DNA of 64,000 bases from Clostridiaceae bacterium BL-3. GTDB lineage: Bacteria > Bacillota > Clostridia > Clostridiales > Clostridiaceae. Below are positions 25,990-35,225 of this stretch, in pieces. The stretch covers positions 248,001 through 312,000 of the forward strand of contig CADDXC010000002.1 in NCBI GenBank assembly GCA_902809985.1, given 5' to 3'. Within the stretch, counting starts at the first letter, position 1. Every line of letters begins with the position of its first letter. Both the position numbers and the translations under genes were made by a program. The notes under the pieces were generated by a model. The model ran no database searches, was not told the DNA's origin, and worked only from the letters and a program-made list of their open reading frames with translations.

Positions 25990-26934
25990 ATGTTAAAAAA
26001 ACCAGCACAAAAATATTCAGGTAAAATTGGTGAAGTTGAAATTGGAACTGGAGAAAAAGCTATAAAATTGGGCGGTGAAGCAGTATTGCCATTTTACAGC
26101 TTTGATGGGAATACTGGAAATGCACCAAAAATTGGTATGGAGATTTCAGATATTTATCCAGAGGATTGGACAGACGCGTTGAAAGAACTGTATAAGGATG
26201 TTTCAAGTGATGTTGTAAAATGGGCGCAATTTGTTGAAGAAAAATACAGCCCAGATTTCATATGCTTAAGACTTATAAGTGCAGATCCCAATGGAGAGGA
26301 TGCATCACCAGAGGATTGTGCACAAAAAGTTAAAGCGGTAGTTGAAGCCATAAAGACTCCTTTGGTGATTGCAGGTACTGGCAACCATGAAAAGGATGCA
26401 AAATTATTTGAAAAAATTGCACAGGAAACGGAAGGACGCAATGTGCTTTTAATGTCTGCTGTAGAGGATAATTATAAAACCATAGGAGCAGCTGGTGTAT
26501 TAGCTTATAACAACAAAATTGTAGCTGAATCTTCAGTGGATATAAATCTGGCAAAGCAGATAAACATTTTAGTAAATCAACTTGGAATTGATAATGAAAA
26601 GCTTGTAGATAATGTAGGATGTTCGGCAGGCGGGTATGGATATGAATATGTTATATCAACTTTGGACAGAGTAAAGCTTGCAGCTTTAACTCAAAATGAT
26701 AAAACACTTCAAGTTCCAATCATCACTCCGGTTTCTTTCGAGACCTGGAAGGTAAAGGAATCGATAGAGCCGGAAGCAGACACTCCAGAATGGGGAAACC
26801 AGGACGACAGGGGAGTTTCTATGGAAGTTGCAGCAGCTTCAGGAGTATTGGCTTCAGGAAGTAATGCTATAATACTCCGCCATCCTAAGTCTGTGGAGAT
26901 AATGAGAAGTTTTATTAATGAACTATTGGGATAA
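25990..26934 (+). CDS. acsD: Corrinoid iron-sulfur protein small subunit AcsD
   Basis: AcsD is the small subunit of the corrinoid Fe-S protein, which carries the methyl group from methyl-THF to acetyl-CoA synthase. The 314-aa TIM-barrel protein shows the family segments GGEAVLPFYSFDG, MEISDIYPEDWTDALK, FICLRLISADPNGED and VDNVGCSAGGYGYEYVISTLDR. TAAGGAGG precedes the ATG. It lies 26 bp after the ATPase gene and 41 bp before acsC, the usual pair. Confidence 0.95.
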   Translation: MLKKPAQKYSGKIGEVEIGTGEKAIKLGGEAVLPFYSFDGNTGNAPKIGMEISDIYPEDWTDALKELYKDVSSDVVKWAQFVEEKYSPDFICLRLISADPNGEDASPEDCAQKVKAVVEAIKTPLVIAGTGNHEKDAKLFEKIAQETEGRNVLLMSAVEDNYKTIGAAGVLAYNNKIVAESSVDINLAKQINILVNQLGIDNEKLVDNVGCSAGGYGYEYVISTLDRVKLAALTQNDKTLQVPIITPVSFETWKVKESIEPEADTPEWGNQDDRGVSMEVAAASGVLASGSNAIILRHPKSVEIMRSFINELLG

Positions 26935-26975
26935 TAAGAAAACTATACTTGTATTTAAATTAAGGAGGATTCAAA

Positions 26976-28328
26976 ATGGCTTTAACAGGATTAGGTATAT
27001 TTAAGTTAACACCCAAAAAAAATTGTAAGGATTGTGGATTCCCAACTTGCCTGGCTTTTTCAATGAAGGTGGCATCTGGAGCGGTGGAAATAAGTAAATG
27101 CCCCCATATGAGCAAAGAGTCTATAGAAAAATTAGCAGAAGCTACAGCACCCCTTATGAAGACAATAACTGTAGGAAAAGGGGATACGGAATATAAATTA
27201 GGTGGAGAAACTGTTCTATTCAGGCATGAAAAAACACTTGTAAATAGAAATAGATTTGCAGTACTTTTATCAGAGAATATGGAAGATTCGGAAATAGATA
27301 CTAAGATTCAGCATATGAAAGATGTGAAGTATGTTAGAATCGGTGAAGAGATGAAAACTGAATTTGTTGCCTTGAGATATGTTTCAAATAAAGATAAATA
27401 TCTTGCACTGATAAACAGAGTAAAATCCAGCGGATTAAAGGTGGCTTATATATTAGTTTGCGAGGACGCAGCAGTTATGAAGGAAGCACTGCCCATAGTA
27501 AAAGACGAAAACCCTCTGGCCTATGGTGCAAACAAAGACAATTTTAAGGATATGGTAGAACTTGTAAAACAGGACAATATACCTTTGGGAGTAAAAGCAG
27601 ATAATCTGGAGGAACTCTATACATTGGTAGAAGGAATTCAAAAATTAGGATATAAGAATCTGGTTTTGGATCCTGGTTCAAAATCCATAAAGGAAACTTT
27701 TGAAAATACAGTTCAGATAAGGAGAATAAATCTTCAAGGACAGGATAGAACTTTTGGATATCCTTCCATACTGTTTTTAAATGAGCTTGCAAAGGGAGAT
27801 AAATTCCAAGAGGTGACCTTATCCACGTTATTTACCATGAAATATGGTTCAATACTTGTTTTAAGTGACATGGATTATTGTAGGGCGCTGCCGCTGTATG
27901 GAATAAGACAAAATATATTTACGGATCCTCAAAAACCAATGAGGGTAGAAGTTGGAGTGTACGGGCTCAATAATGCAGATGATAATTCACCTGTAATGTG
28001 TACCGTTGACTTTGCACTGACTTACTTTATAGTTTCAGGAGAAGTTGAGAGATCAAAGATGCCTGTGTGGATGGTTATCCCTGATGCAGGAGGATATTCT
28101 GTTTTAACTTCCTGGGCTGCGGGTAAATTTACCGGCAGTGTAATAGCTGATATGGTGAAAAATAGTGGAATAGAACAAAAAACTAAGAACAGAACTCTTA
28201 TAATTCCTGGAAAAGTTGCAGTTTTAAAAGGTGAATTGGAAGAAAATCTTCCAGACTGGAACATAGTGGTGGGCACTACGGAAGCTATGTATATTCCTAA
28301 ATTGTTAAAGGAAATGGCGGTAAAATAG
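26976..28328 (+). CDS. acsC: Corrinoid iron-sulfur protein large subunit AcsC
   Basis: AcsC holds the [4Fe-4S] cluster and the cobamide-binding domain of the corrinoid Fe-S protein. In the 450-aa sequence the N-terminal cluster ligands are Cys17, Cys20, Cys25 and Cys42 (KNCKDCGFPTC, KCPHM), the cluster needed for reductive activation of Co(II). A TIM barrel follows, and the C-terminal third (MVIPDAGGYSVLTSWAAGKF onward) is the corrinoid domain. A RACo-type activator is encoded in the same cluster. Confidence 0.95.
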   Translation: MALTGLGIFKLTPKKNCKDCGFPTCLAFSMKVASGAVEISKCPHMSKESIEKLAEATAPLMKTITVGKGDTEYKLGGETVLFRHEKTLVNRNRFAVLLSENMEDSEIDTKIQHMKDVKYVRIGEEMKTEFVALRYVSNKDKYLALINRVKSSGLKVAYILVCEDAAVMKEALPIVKDENPLAYGANKDNFKDMVELVKQDNIPLGVKADNLEELYTLVEGIQKLGYKNLVLDPGSKSIKETFENTVQIRRINLQGQDRTFGYPSILFLNELAKGDKFQEVTLSTLFTMKYGSILVLSDMDYCRALPLYGIRQNIFTDPQKPMRVEVGVYGLNNADDNSPVMCTVDFALTYFIVSGEVERSKMPVWMVIPDAGGYSVLTSWAAGKFTGSVIADMVKNSGIEQKTKNRTLIIPGKVAVLKGELEENLPDWNIVVGTTEAMYIPKLLKEMAVK

Positions 28329-28344
28329 TAAATTTTTAATAAAA

Positions 28345-28378
28345 CAGTTGCTGGCTGAGAAATTTTAACCAGCAGCTG
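28345..28378 (+). other. Intercistronic hairpin acsC-acsE
   Basis: CAGTTGCTGG (28345-28354) pairs with CCAGCAGCTG (28369-28378), 10 bp with one G-U, loop 14 nt. No T-run follows. It is one of four hairpins that punctuate this operon. Confidence 0.5.
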
Positions 28379-28408
28379 AAAATATAAAAATTAGGAGGTC
28401 GTCTAATA

Positions 28409-29194
28409 ATGGATAAATTTATGATCATAGGTGAAAGAATTCACTGTATATCTCCAACAATCAGAAAGGCTATTGAGGAAAGAAATACTGCACCTATATT
28501 TAAAAGAGCTAAAGAACAATTGGATGCAGGAGCTGATTATTTAGATTTGAATATAGGACCTGCAGGAAAAGATGGAGAAGAAATAATGCAGTGGGCTGTT
28601 AAGGCACTTCAAAGCGAATTCGACAATGTTCCACTGGCGCTTGATACTACAAATAAAAAAGCAATTGAAGCAGGTCTTAAAATATACAATAGGGAAAAAG
28701 GTAAACCTATAATAAATTCTGCAGATGCAGGGGAGAGAATTGGGAACATAGATCTAGCTGCAGAATATGATGCCATGTGTATAGCATTGTGTGCAAAAGA
28801 GGGAATTACAAAAGATAATGATGAGAGAATAGCATATTGTACGGAAATGCTTGAAAAAGCCATGGAACTTGGAATGGAGCCTACTGATTTACTATTTGAT
28901 CCACTGTTTTTAGTGATAAAGGGTATGCAGGATAAACAGAAAGAAGTATTGGAAGCTATTAAGTTGATAAGTGAAATGGAACTCAGGACCTGCTGCGGAC
29001 TCAGCAATGTATCCAATGGAGCACCAAAGGAAATAAGACCTATAATGGATTCCACTTATGCAGCTATGGCAATACAAAGCGGACTGACTTCTGCAATAAT
29101 GAATCCTTGTGATAAAAGATTGATGGAAACAATAAAGACCTGTGATGTTATAAATGGAGCTGTGTTGTATGCAGATTCCTACTTAGAGTTATAG
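28409..29194 (+). CDS. acsE: Methyl-THF:corrinoid Fe-S protein methyltransferase AcsE
   Basis: AcsE moves the methyl group from methyl-THF to the cobalt of the corrinoid Fe-S protein. The 261-aa DHPS-like TIM barrel shows FMIIGERIHC, AGADYLDLNIGPAG, the pterin-binding LALDTTN and SADAGE segments, and CCGLSNVSNGAP. Length matches the Moorella enzyme. AGGAGG precedes the ATG. Confidence 0.96.
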   Translation: MDKFMIIGERIHCISPTIRKAIEERNTAPIFKRAKEQLDAGADYLDLNIGPAGKDGEEIMQWAVKALQSEFDNVPLALDTTNKKAIEAGLKIYNREKGKPIINSADAGERIGNIDLAAEYDAMCIALCAKEGITKDNDERIAYCTEMLEKAMELGMEPTDLLFDPLFLVIKGMQDKQKEVLEAIKLISEMELRTCCGLSNVSNGAPKEIRPIMDSTYAAMAIQSGLTSAIMNPCDKRLMETIKTCDVINGAVLYADSYLEL

Positions 29195-29227
29195 TCTTTT
29201 AATATTTAAAAATAGGAGGAGCTAAAA

Positions 29228-31354
29228 ATGAATTTATTTCAAACTATATTCACTGGTTCAAAACAGGCTTTGGCAGCAGCTGAGGGCATAGTTAAACAAG
29301 CTGTGGATGAAAAGGGTAAAGATTATAAAGTGGCCTTCCCGGATACTGCATATTCACTTCCGGTAATTTTTGCAGCTACAGGAAAAAAGATAACCAATGT
29401 GGGGGAATTAGAGGGGGCTCTGGACATAGTCAGAAGTCTTATAGTAGAAGAGGAAACTCTTGATAAAGCTCTGAATTCGGGTCTTGCAACGGCCGTAGCA
29501 GCTGAGATAATAGAAGCAGCTAAATATGTATTGTCTGATGCTCCTTATACTGAGCCCTGTGTTGGATTTATATCCGATCCAATAATACGATCTCTTGGAG
29601 TACCGCTTGTTACAGGAGATATACCAGGTGTAGCAGTTGTGTTGGGAGAATGTCCGGACGTTGATACTGCATCTAAGATCATAAAAGATTATCAGTCAAA
29701 AGGACTGCTTACGTTTTTGGTGGGAAAGGTAATAGATCAGGCTGTAGAGGGAAAAGTTAAGATGGGACTTGACCTTAGAGTTATTCCTCTTGGATACGAT
29801 GTTACTTCCGTAATACATGTTGTAACTGTAGCTATAAGAGCTGGACTCATATTTGGAGGAATCAAAGGCGGTGCGCTTCAGGAAATGCTGCAGTATACTG
29901 CGGAGAGGGTGCCTGCTTTTGTAAATGCTTTTGGACCATTGAGTGAACTTGTGGTTTCTGCCGGAGCAGGGGCTATAGCTCTTGGATTCCCTGTAATAAC
30001 TGATCAGGATGTAACGGAAGTACCTACACTTTTATTGACTCAAAAGGATTATGATAAATTCGTCAAGACCTCTTTAGAAGCTAGAAAAATAAAGATAAAG
30101 ATAACTGAGATTCCAATTCCAGTTGCTTTTGCTGCAGCTTTTGAAGGTGAAAGAATAAGGAAGAATGACATGCTTGCAGAATTTGGAGGGGGCAAAACTG
30201 AAGCCTGGGAATTGGTAATGAATGTGGATCCTGGAGAAATTGAGGATCATAAAATAGAGCTTATAGGTCCGGATATTGACACTATAGACAAAGCACCTGG
30301 AAGAATGCCTCTTGGAATGCTTGTGAAGGTAGCAGGAGCTAATATGCAGAAAGACTTTGAACCGGTACTTGAAAGGAGACTTCATTATTTTCTAAATTAT
30401 ATAGAGGGAGTAATGCATGTAGGACAGAGAAATCTGACCTGGGTTAGAATAGGCAAGGAAGCTTATGATAAAGGGTTTAGACTGAAGCATTTTGGAGAAG
30501 TGATATATGCTAAGATGTTGGATGAATTTGGTTCTGTTGTAGACAAATGTGAAATTATTATAACTACAGATCCAGCTAAAACTTCAGAATTAAAGGAAAA
30601 ATATGCTATGCCAAGATATACAGAAAGGGATGCTAGACTTGTATCTCTGGTAGATGAAAAAGTTGATACTTTTTATTCCTGTAATCTATGTCAGTCCTTT
30701 GCACCTGCACATGTATGTATAATAACACCTGAAAGACTTGGACTCTGCGGAGCAGTTTCCTGGCTGGATGCTAAAGCTACACTTGAATTAAATCCTACAG
30801 GACCATGTCAGGCGGTACCTAAGGAAGGTGTAATTGATGAAAATGCAGGCATCTGGGAGAAAGTCAATGAAACTGTTTCAAAAATATCTCAAGGTGCTGT
30901 AAACAATGTTACCTTGTATAGTATTTTACAGGATCCTATGACTTCCTGTGGATGTTTTGAATGTATCACGGGTATAATGCCGGAGGCCAATGGTGTTGTA
31001 ATAGTAAACAGAGAATATGCTTCCATGACTCCCCTTGGAATGACCTTTGGTGAACTGGCATCCATGACCGGCGGCGGAGTTCAGACTCCTGGATTCATGG
31101 GACACGGCAGACCTTTTATATCTTCAAAGAAGTTCATGAAAGCCGAGGGTGGAATCGCCAGAATAGTCTGGATGCCTAAGGAGTTAAAGGATTTTGTAGC
31201 AGAAAAATTGAATAAGACAGCTAAAGAGCTCTATGATATAGATAATTTTTCAGATATGATATGTGATGAAACCATTGCTACTGAATCTGAAGATGTGATG
31301 AAATTCCTGGAGGAAAAGGGGCATCCTGCACTTACTATGGATCCTATAATGTAG
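29228..31354 (+). CDS. acsB: Acetyl-CoA synthase AcsB
   Basis: AcsB joins CO, the corrinoid-bound methyl group and CoA to acetyl-CoA at the Ni-Ni-[4Fe-4S] A-cluster. In this 708-aa protein the cluster cysteines are Cys485, Cys488, Cys497 and Cys507, and the distal-nickel CGC motif is Cys574-Gly-Cys576. All six are offset by exactly 21 residues from the Moorella numbering (506, 509, 518, 528, 595, 597), so the protein is collinear with a shorter N-terminus. The CO-tunnel N-terminal domain is present. AGGAGG precedes the ATG. Confidence 0.97.
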   Translation: MNLFQTIFTGSKQALAAAEGIVKQAVDEKGKDYKVAFPDTAYSLPVIFAATGKKITNVGELEGALDIVRSLIVEEETLDKALNSGLATAVAAEIIEAAKYVLSDAPYTEPCVGFISDPIIRSLGVPLVTGDIPGVAVVLGECPDVDTASKIIKDYQSKGLLTFLVGKVIDQAVEGKVKMGLDLRVIPLGYDVTSVIHVVTVAIRAGLIFGGIKGGALQEMLQYTAERVPAFVNAFGPLSELVVSAGAGAIALGFPVITDQDVTEVPTLLLTQKDYDKFVKTSLEARKIKIKITEIPIPVAFAAAFEGERIRKNDMLAEFGGGKTEAWELVMNVDPGEIEDHKIELIGPDIDTIDKAPGRMPLGMLVKVAGANMQKDFEPVLERRLHYFLNYIEGVMHVGQRNLTWVRIGKEAYDKGFRLKHFGEVIYAKMLDEFGSVVDKCEIIITTDPAKTSELKEKYAMPRYTERDARLVSLVDEKVDTFYSCNLCQSFAPAHVCIITPERLGLCGAVSWLDAKATLELNPTGPCQAVPKEGVIDENAGIWEKVNETVSKISQGAVNNVTLYSILQDPMTSCGCFECITGIMPEANGVVIVNREYASMTPLGMTFGELASMTGGGVQTPGFMGHGRPFISSKKFMKAEGGIARIVWMPKELKDFVAEKLNKTAKELYDIDNFSDMICDETIATESEDVMKFLEEKGHPALTMDPIM

Positions 31355-31368
31355 TAAATTTGATAGAA

Positions 31369-31405
31369 GGATAACGGAAACAGGAGATCATTGTTTCTGT
31401 TATCC
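31369..31405 (+). other. Intercistronic hairpin acsB-gcvH
   Basis: GGATAACGGAAACA (31369-31382) pairs with TGTTTCTGTTATCC (31392-31405), 14 bp with one G-U, loop 9 nt, followed by CCAATATTT rather than a T-run. It lies right after the acsB stop and could stabilise the upstream mRNA or partly terminate it. Confidence 0.6.
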
Positions 31406-31438
31406 CCAATATTTAAAATTATAAAAGAGGTGGTATCT

Positions 31439-31813
31439 ATGAATTTTCCGGAGAAATTGTACTATAGTAAGGAGCATACCTGGGCAAAAGTGGAAGGTGA
31501 TACAGCACTTATAGGTATAAGCGATTTTGCCCAGGAGCAGCTGGGTGAAATACTATTTGTGGAAATGCCAGAAGTGGGAGATGAAGTCGTAAAGGACAGT
31601 TCTTTTGGAGTAGTTGAATCATCTAAAAAGGCATCGGATACGATATCTCCATTATCCGGTGAAGTAGTCGAAATCAATGAGAAGCTGGATGATGAGCCTG
31701 AATATATAAATGAAGATCCTTATGATGCGTGGATAATAAAAATAAAGATAAAGGATGACAGCGAGATTAAAGACCTATTGAGTTCCTCTGAATATGAATC
31801 AGGATTGGAATAG
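31439..31813 (+). CDS. gcvH: Glycine cleavage system H protein (lipoyl carrier)
   Basis: GcvH is a small lipoylated carrier. The 124-aa sequence has the standard YYSKEHTWAKVEG opening, and the lipoyl lysine region GVVESSKKASDTISPLSGEVVE. No gcvT or gcvP is nearby; together with lpdA in the same operon this recurs in Clostridium acetogen clusters and may link C1 metabolism to glycine or to a lipoyl redox carrier. I used the ATG at 31439 after AAGAGGTGG; the upstream in-frame start lies in the hairpin. Confidence 0.92.
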   Translation: MNFPEKLYYSKEHTWAKVEGDTALIGISDFAQEQLGEILFVEMPEVGDEVVKDSSFGVVESSKKASDTISPLSGEVVEINEKLDDEPEYINEDPYDAWIIKIKIKDDSEIKDLLSSSEYESGLE

Positions 31814-31852
31814 ATAATTTGCTGCTTTTTGTAAAGGAGGTATTTGCAAGAT

Positions 31853-33787
31853 ATGGTGAGAATAAAATTTAATCCTTATGGAAGGGAAATAGAAGTCCCA
31901 GATGGGGAAAATCTCTTGGAAGCTGTAAGAAAAGCTGGTATATTTATGGACACTCCATGTAATGGAAGTGGAGCTTGTGGAAAATGTAAAGTTAGGGTAA
32001 TAAGCGGCAATATTATTTCGATGAGCAGCAAAAATATCACCGAAACGGAGAAAAAAAATGGGTATGTACTTGCTTGCCAAAGTATTATCAAGGGCAATGC
32101 AGTTGTTGAAATACCTGAAACTGAGTCATCTTCAATGCATGGTATGAAGATAGAGGACTTTTCCAGCAGCAGGGAAAAAGATATATTTAATGATTCCAGA
32201 GAGCGTATGCTGAAAAGTGGCATGAAATTTGGAACCTATGTAAAAAAGGAATATCTGGAACTTGATCCACCTACATTGGATGACAATATATCTGATTTTG
32301 AGAGACTGAAAAGGCATGTGAAAAAACAGCTGAATTATAATAGTGTATTTTGCAGGCTTCCCATATTGAAGAAAATACCTAAACTCTTAAGGAAAGCAGA
32401 TTTTAAGATTACCATAACTCATATACCCAGGGGGAAAGAAAAGACTACAATCATCAATATAGAAGAGGGAGACAAAACTAAAGAGCTCTATGGAGCAGCG
32501 GTGGATATAGGGACTACTTCCGTAGCAGCTTGCTTGGTGGATTTATACAACGGTGAATTGATTGCAAAAGCTTCTTCGGGAAACGCCCAAATGAAGTATG
32601 GTGCAGATGTTATAAATAGAATAATATATTCTACTAAAGGCAGCGGGCTTGAAGAATTGAATCATGCTGTAATACAGGAAACTATAAATCCGCTGCTTAG
32701 TAAAATGTATATGGATTCTGGGATATCAAGGGATCAGGTAGTATCTTTTGTCGCAGCTGGAAATACTACCATGTCCCATCTTTTTCTGGGAGTATACCCG
32801 AACTTTCTGAGAATGGAACCCTATATACCTGCTTTTGTGAAGACACCTTTTATAAAGGCTTCAGAGCTCGATATAGAAGTTAATCCTGAGACGTTTATAT
32901 ACCTGGTACCTTCTGTAGCAAGCTATGTAGGTGGAGACATATCTTCAGGGGTGCTGTCTTCAGGGATCTGGAACAGCGAGGAAAATATACTTTTTATAGA
33001 CCTGGGAACCAATGGGGAAATAGTATTTGGAAATAGTGAATATCTCATGACTTGTGCCTGCTCTGCAGGACCGGCCTTTGAGGGCGGAGAGATAAGCTGC
33101 GGTATGAGGGCGTCCGGTGGTGCTGTAGAAAAAGTCAGCATTGACAGCAGTTATGAGCCTACTTTAAAGGTCATTGGTCAGGAAAAACCCCTTGGAATAT
33201 GCGGTTCTGGTATTATAGATCTTATATGTGAGATGATGTTTGCCGGAATCATAGACAGGAAGGGGAAAATTGTAAGAGATCTGGATACCAATAGGATTAG
33301 ATTTGACGAACATGGAATTGGGGAATATATTTTGGCATTTAAGGAACAGTGTGATTTGGAAAGGGATATCAGTATAACAGAAGTTGATATAGATAATTTT
33401 ATAAGGGCAAAAGCAGCTATATATTCTGGAATTACTACGCTTTTGAAGGATCTATCCATGGATTTTACTGACATTGATAAAATATATATAGCAGGTGGTA
33501 TAGGAAATAGCCTTGACATAGGTAATGCGGTTAAGATAGGAATGCTGCCCGATATAGATCAGAATAAAATCCACTATATAGGCAATAGTTCACTCATGGG
33601 ATGTTATTTGACCCTTATGAGTGAAGATGCGAGGCGTAAATTGGAAGAGATAGCCAACAGTATGACTTATGTGGAACTAAGTGTTGAACCGGAGTATATG
33701 GATGAATTTGTATCAGCCTGCTTTTTACCTCATACGGATATAGACAAATTTCCTACTGTTAAGAGGTGCTTCAATAAGTCTGTGTAA
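31853..33787 (+). CDS. RACo-type reductive activator of the corrinoid Fe-S protein
   Basis: This 644-aa protein has a plant-type [2Fe-2S] ferredoxin domain (Cys36, Cys42, Cys45, Cys75; CNGSGACGKC) followed by an ASKHA-like ATPase domain of the DUF4445 type (GAAVDIGTTSVAACLVDL, AAGNTTMSHLFLG, LFIDLGTNGEIVFG, GSGIIDLICEM). This architecture is that of RACo, which uses ATP to reduce inactive Co(II) corrinoid Fe-S protein. I used the ATG at 31853; a TTG three codons earlier is too close to AAAGGAGG. Confidence 0.9.
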   Translation: MVRIKFNPYGREIEVPDGENLLEAVRKAGIFMDTPCNGSGACGKCKVRVISGNIISMSSKNITETEKKNGYVLACQSIIKGNAVVEIPETESSSMHGMKIEDFSSSREKDIFNDSRERMLKSGMKFGTYVKKEYLELDPPTLDDNISDFERLKRHVKKQLNYNSVFCRLPILKKIPKLLRKADFKITITHIPRGKEKTTIINIEEGDKTKELYGAAVDIGTTSVAACLVDLYNGELIAKASSGNAQMKYGADVINRIIYSTKGSGLEELNHAVIQETINPLLSKMYMDSGISRDQVVSFVAAGNTTMSHLFLGVYPNFLRMEPYIPAFVKTPFIKASELDIEVNPETFIYLVPSVASYVGGDISSGVLSSGIWNSEENILFIDLGTNGEIVFGNSEYLMTCACSAGPAFEGGEISCGMRASGGAVEKVSIDSSYEPTLKVIGQEKPLGICGSGIIDLICEMMFAGIIDRKGKIVRDLDTNRIRFDEHGIGEYILAFKEQCDLERDISITEVDIDNFIRAKAAIYSGITTLLKDLSMDFTDIDKIYIAGGIGNSLDIGNAVKIGMLPDIDQNKIHYIGNSSLMGCYLTLMSEDARRKLEEIANSMTYVELSVEPEYMDEFVSACFLPHTDIDKFPTVKRCFNKSV

Positions 33788-33910
33788 AAACTTTTTAGTG
33801 GTTGTTTTAATAGCATATTAGAAAGAGTATACTTAAATTTAAGGAAGTGTTTTATAATCCTGTAGATTGATATGAAATTTTTTGTGTGAGTTAAAAAGGA
33901 GGTAATTGAT

Positions 33911-34105
33911 ATGTGTGAATCGACGGCATATTTGGTAACACCCGAAGGTGAAAGCAAAGTTATGGATTATGTGGTGAATATAATTCCGAAGGAAAATGGC
34001 AAATTGTTTTTAACGGATATTTTGGGGGAAGAAAAAATAATAGAGGGAATGTTAAAAGAGGTAGATCTTTTGAAAAATAAGATAGTCATAGAAAAGGTTG
34101 TATAA
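33911..34105 (+). CDS. cooT: CooT-family nickel-binding protein
   Basis: This 64-aa protein begins Met-Cys and has the small-barrel pattern of CooT (CESTAYLVTPEGESKVMDYV, a middle strand-turn, LLKNKIVIEKV). In Rhodospirillum rubrum the CooT dimer binds nickel through Cys2 and assists CODH maturation. Position downstream of the CODH/ACS genes fits the same job here. The RBS is AAAAGGAGG. It lies 123 bp after the RACo gene; a weak TATAAT at 33853-33858 might give extra transcription. Confidence 0.8.
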   Translation: MCESTAYLVTPEGESKVMDYVVNIIPKENGKLFLTDILGEEKIIEGMLKEVDLLKNKIVIEKVV

Positions 34106-34142
34106 TTTTGCAGTGAAATATAATATTGAGGAGGGGTTTACT

Positions 34143-34427
34143 ATGAAAGATGAACATACCCATGCACATTGCCACAGCGGGGAGCATCACCATATCCACA
34201 CCCAGGACAGTACATTGGAAGTTGAAAAGGGCAAAGAGGAAAAAACATTGAAAATACTGTTGGATCATTGGATAGAACATAATAAATCCCATGAAGAAGG
34301 ATTTTCAGAATGGGTAAATAAGGCCAGAAGTATGGGAAAAATTGAAACTTCACAATATATTGAAAAAGCAGTGAAATTTATGAAACAAGCTGATGATATG
34401 CTGCAAAAAGCAAAGGAATATATGTAA
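34143..34427 (+). CDS. Small His-rich protein, probable nickel handling
   Basis: This 94-aa protein has a metal-binding N-terminus (EHTHAHCHSGEHHHIHTQD: eight His and one Cys within the first 20 residues) and a helical C-terminal domain (LLDHWIEHNKSHEEGFSEWVNKA, then KAVKFMKQADDMLQKAKEYM). Such His-rich tails store or buffer nickel in HypB- and CooJ-type proteins. I infer a nickel reservoir for CODH/ACS from this tail and from the cooT gene 37 bp upstream. GAGGAGGGG precedes the ATG; the in-frame start overlapping cooT is unlikely. Confidence 0.7.
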   Translation: MKDEHTHAHCHSGEHHHIHTQDSTLEVEKGKEEKTLKILLDHWIEHNKSHEEGFSEWVNKARSMGKIETSQYIEKAVKFMKQADDMLQKAKEYM

Positions 34428-34446
34428 GGTTGATGTATTGTATAAT

Positions 34447-34496
34447 TTTAGATAAACTTGATTTTGAAACCAGTTTTAAAATCAAGTTTATCTAAA
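34447..34496. terminator. 19-bp perfect hairpin after the His-rich gene
   Basis: TTTAGATAAACTTGATTTT (34447-34465) is exactly complementary to 34478-34496, and the stem may extend by three or four further pairs inward. A T-containing tail (TTGTTAATTGG) follows. It probably ends the main Wood-Ljungdahl transcript or separates it from the DUF3786 gene. Confidence 0.7.
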
Positions 34497-34557
34497 TTGT
34501 TAATTGGAGTACATTATGCCGAAATCAAATAAGGTTTAGTTTAAGGAGTGCAAATAG

Positions 34558-35190
34558 ATGGGAGATAAGATTAATACAGATAAAAATAGGAAGGATAAAA
34601 TACCCTATGATCACTATAAGACCGTATTTAAGAATTTTAACCCTGAAATAATGGCTAAAAATACAGGATGCACTTTTAATAAAGCTGCGGAAGAGATAAC
34701 TGTGAAATTAATGGGACAAGATTTGATAGTGAGGTATCCTTCTGGAGATATATATAGTAAAAATGGTTCTAAATTTGAAGCCTATCCTCCAAAAACTTTA
34801 ATTTTGCGGTATCTAATTCATGGCAAGGGAGTAGAGCCTTCCCGTAAATACATTACCTATAGGGAAATAGAAGGTGGGAATGTATACTATAATAATTTCT
34901 ATGGAAGGTGTATTTTACGATTATCCAGAACTTTTGGAAAGAATGTAGAAAGGTTTAAAGAAATATTTGAAAAATTAGGAGCAGAAAAAGTGGAGATGGG
35001 TGATGCTGCCTATAAATTTCAATTTTTAAATAATATATATGTGATCTTTGCGATCTGGAAGGATGATGAAGAGTTTCCAGCCTCTTCCCAGATACTGTTT
35101 AATAGCAATGTACTTTTTTACTTTACAGCAGAGGATTTGGCAGTAGTAGGAGATGTAGCTATAGGAACTATGATGAAGTTGGATATTTAG
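34558..35190 (+). CDS. DUF3786-like protein
   Basis: This 210-aa soluble protein resembles the DUF3786 family, which often occurs beside corrinoid and CODH/ACS genes in anaerobes. Visible features are the central SGDIYSKNGSKFEAYPPKTLILRYLIHG, TYREIEGGNVYYNNFYGRCI, and the C-terminal FPASSQILFNSNVLFYFTAEDLAVVGDV. It has no cysteine clusters, so it is unlikely to hold an Fe-S centre. TAAGGAG precedes the ATG. The biochemical role is unknown; the location after the nickel and corrinoid accessory genes suggests maturation or regulation of that system. Confidence 0.65.
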   Translation: MGDKINTDKNRKDKIPYDHYKTVFKNFNPEIMAKNTGCTFNKAAEEITVKLMGQDLIVRYPSGDIYSKNGSKFEAYPPKTLILRYLIHGKGVEPSRKYITYREIEGGNVYYNNFYGRCILRLSRTFGKNVERFKEIFEKLGAEKVEMGDAAYKFQFLNNIYVIFAIWKDDEEFPASSQILFNSNVLFYFTAEDLAVVGDVAIGTMMKLDI

Positions 35191-35225
35191 TTTGAATACA
35201 GGGGTTTAAAAAAGGGGGAATTTGT

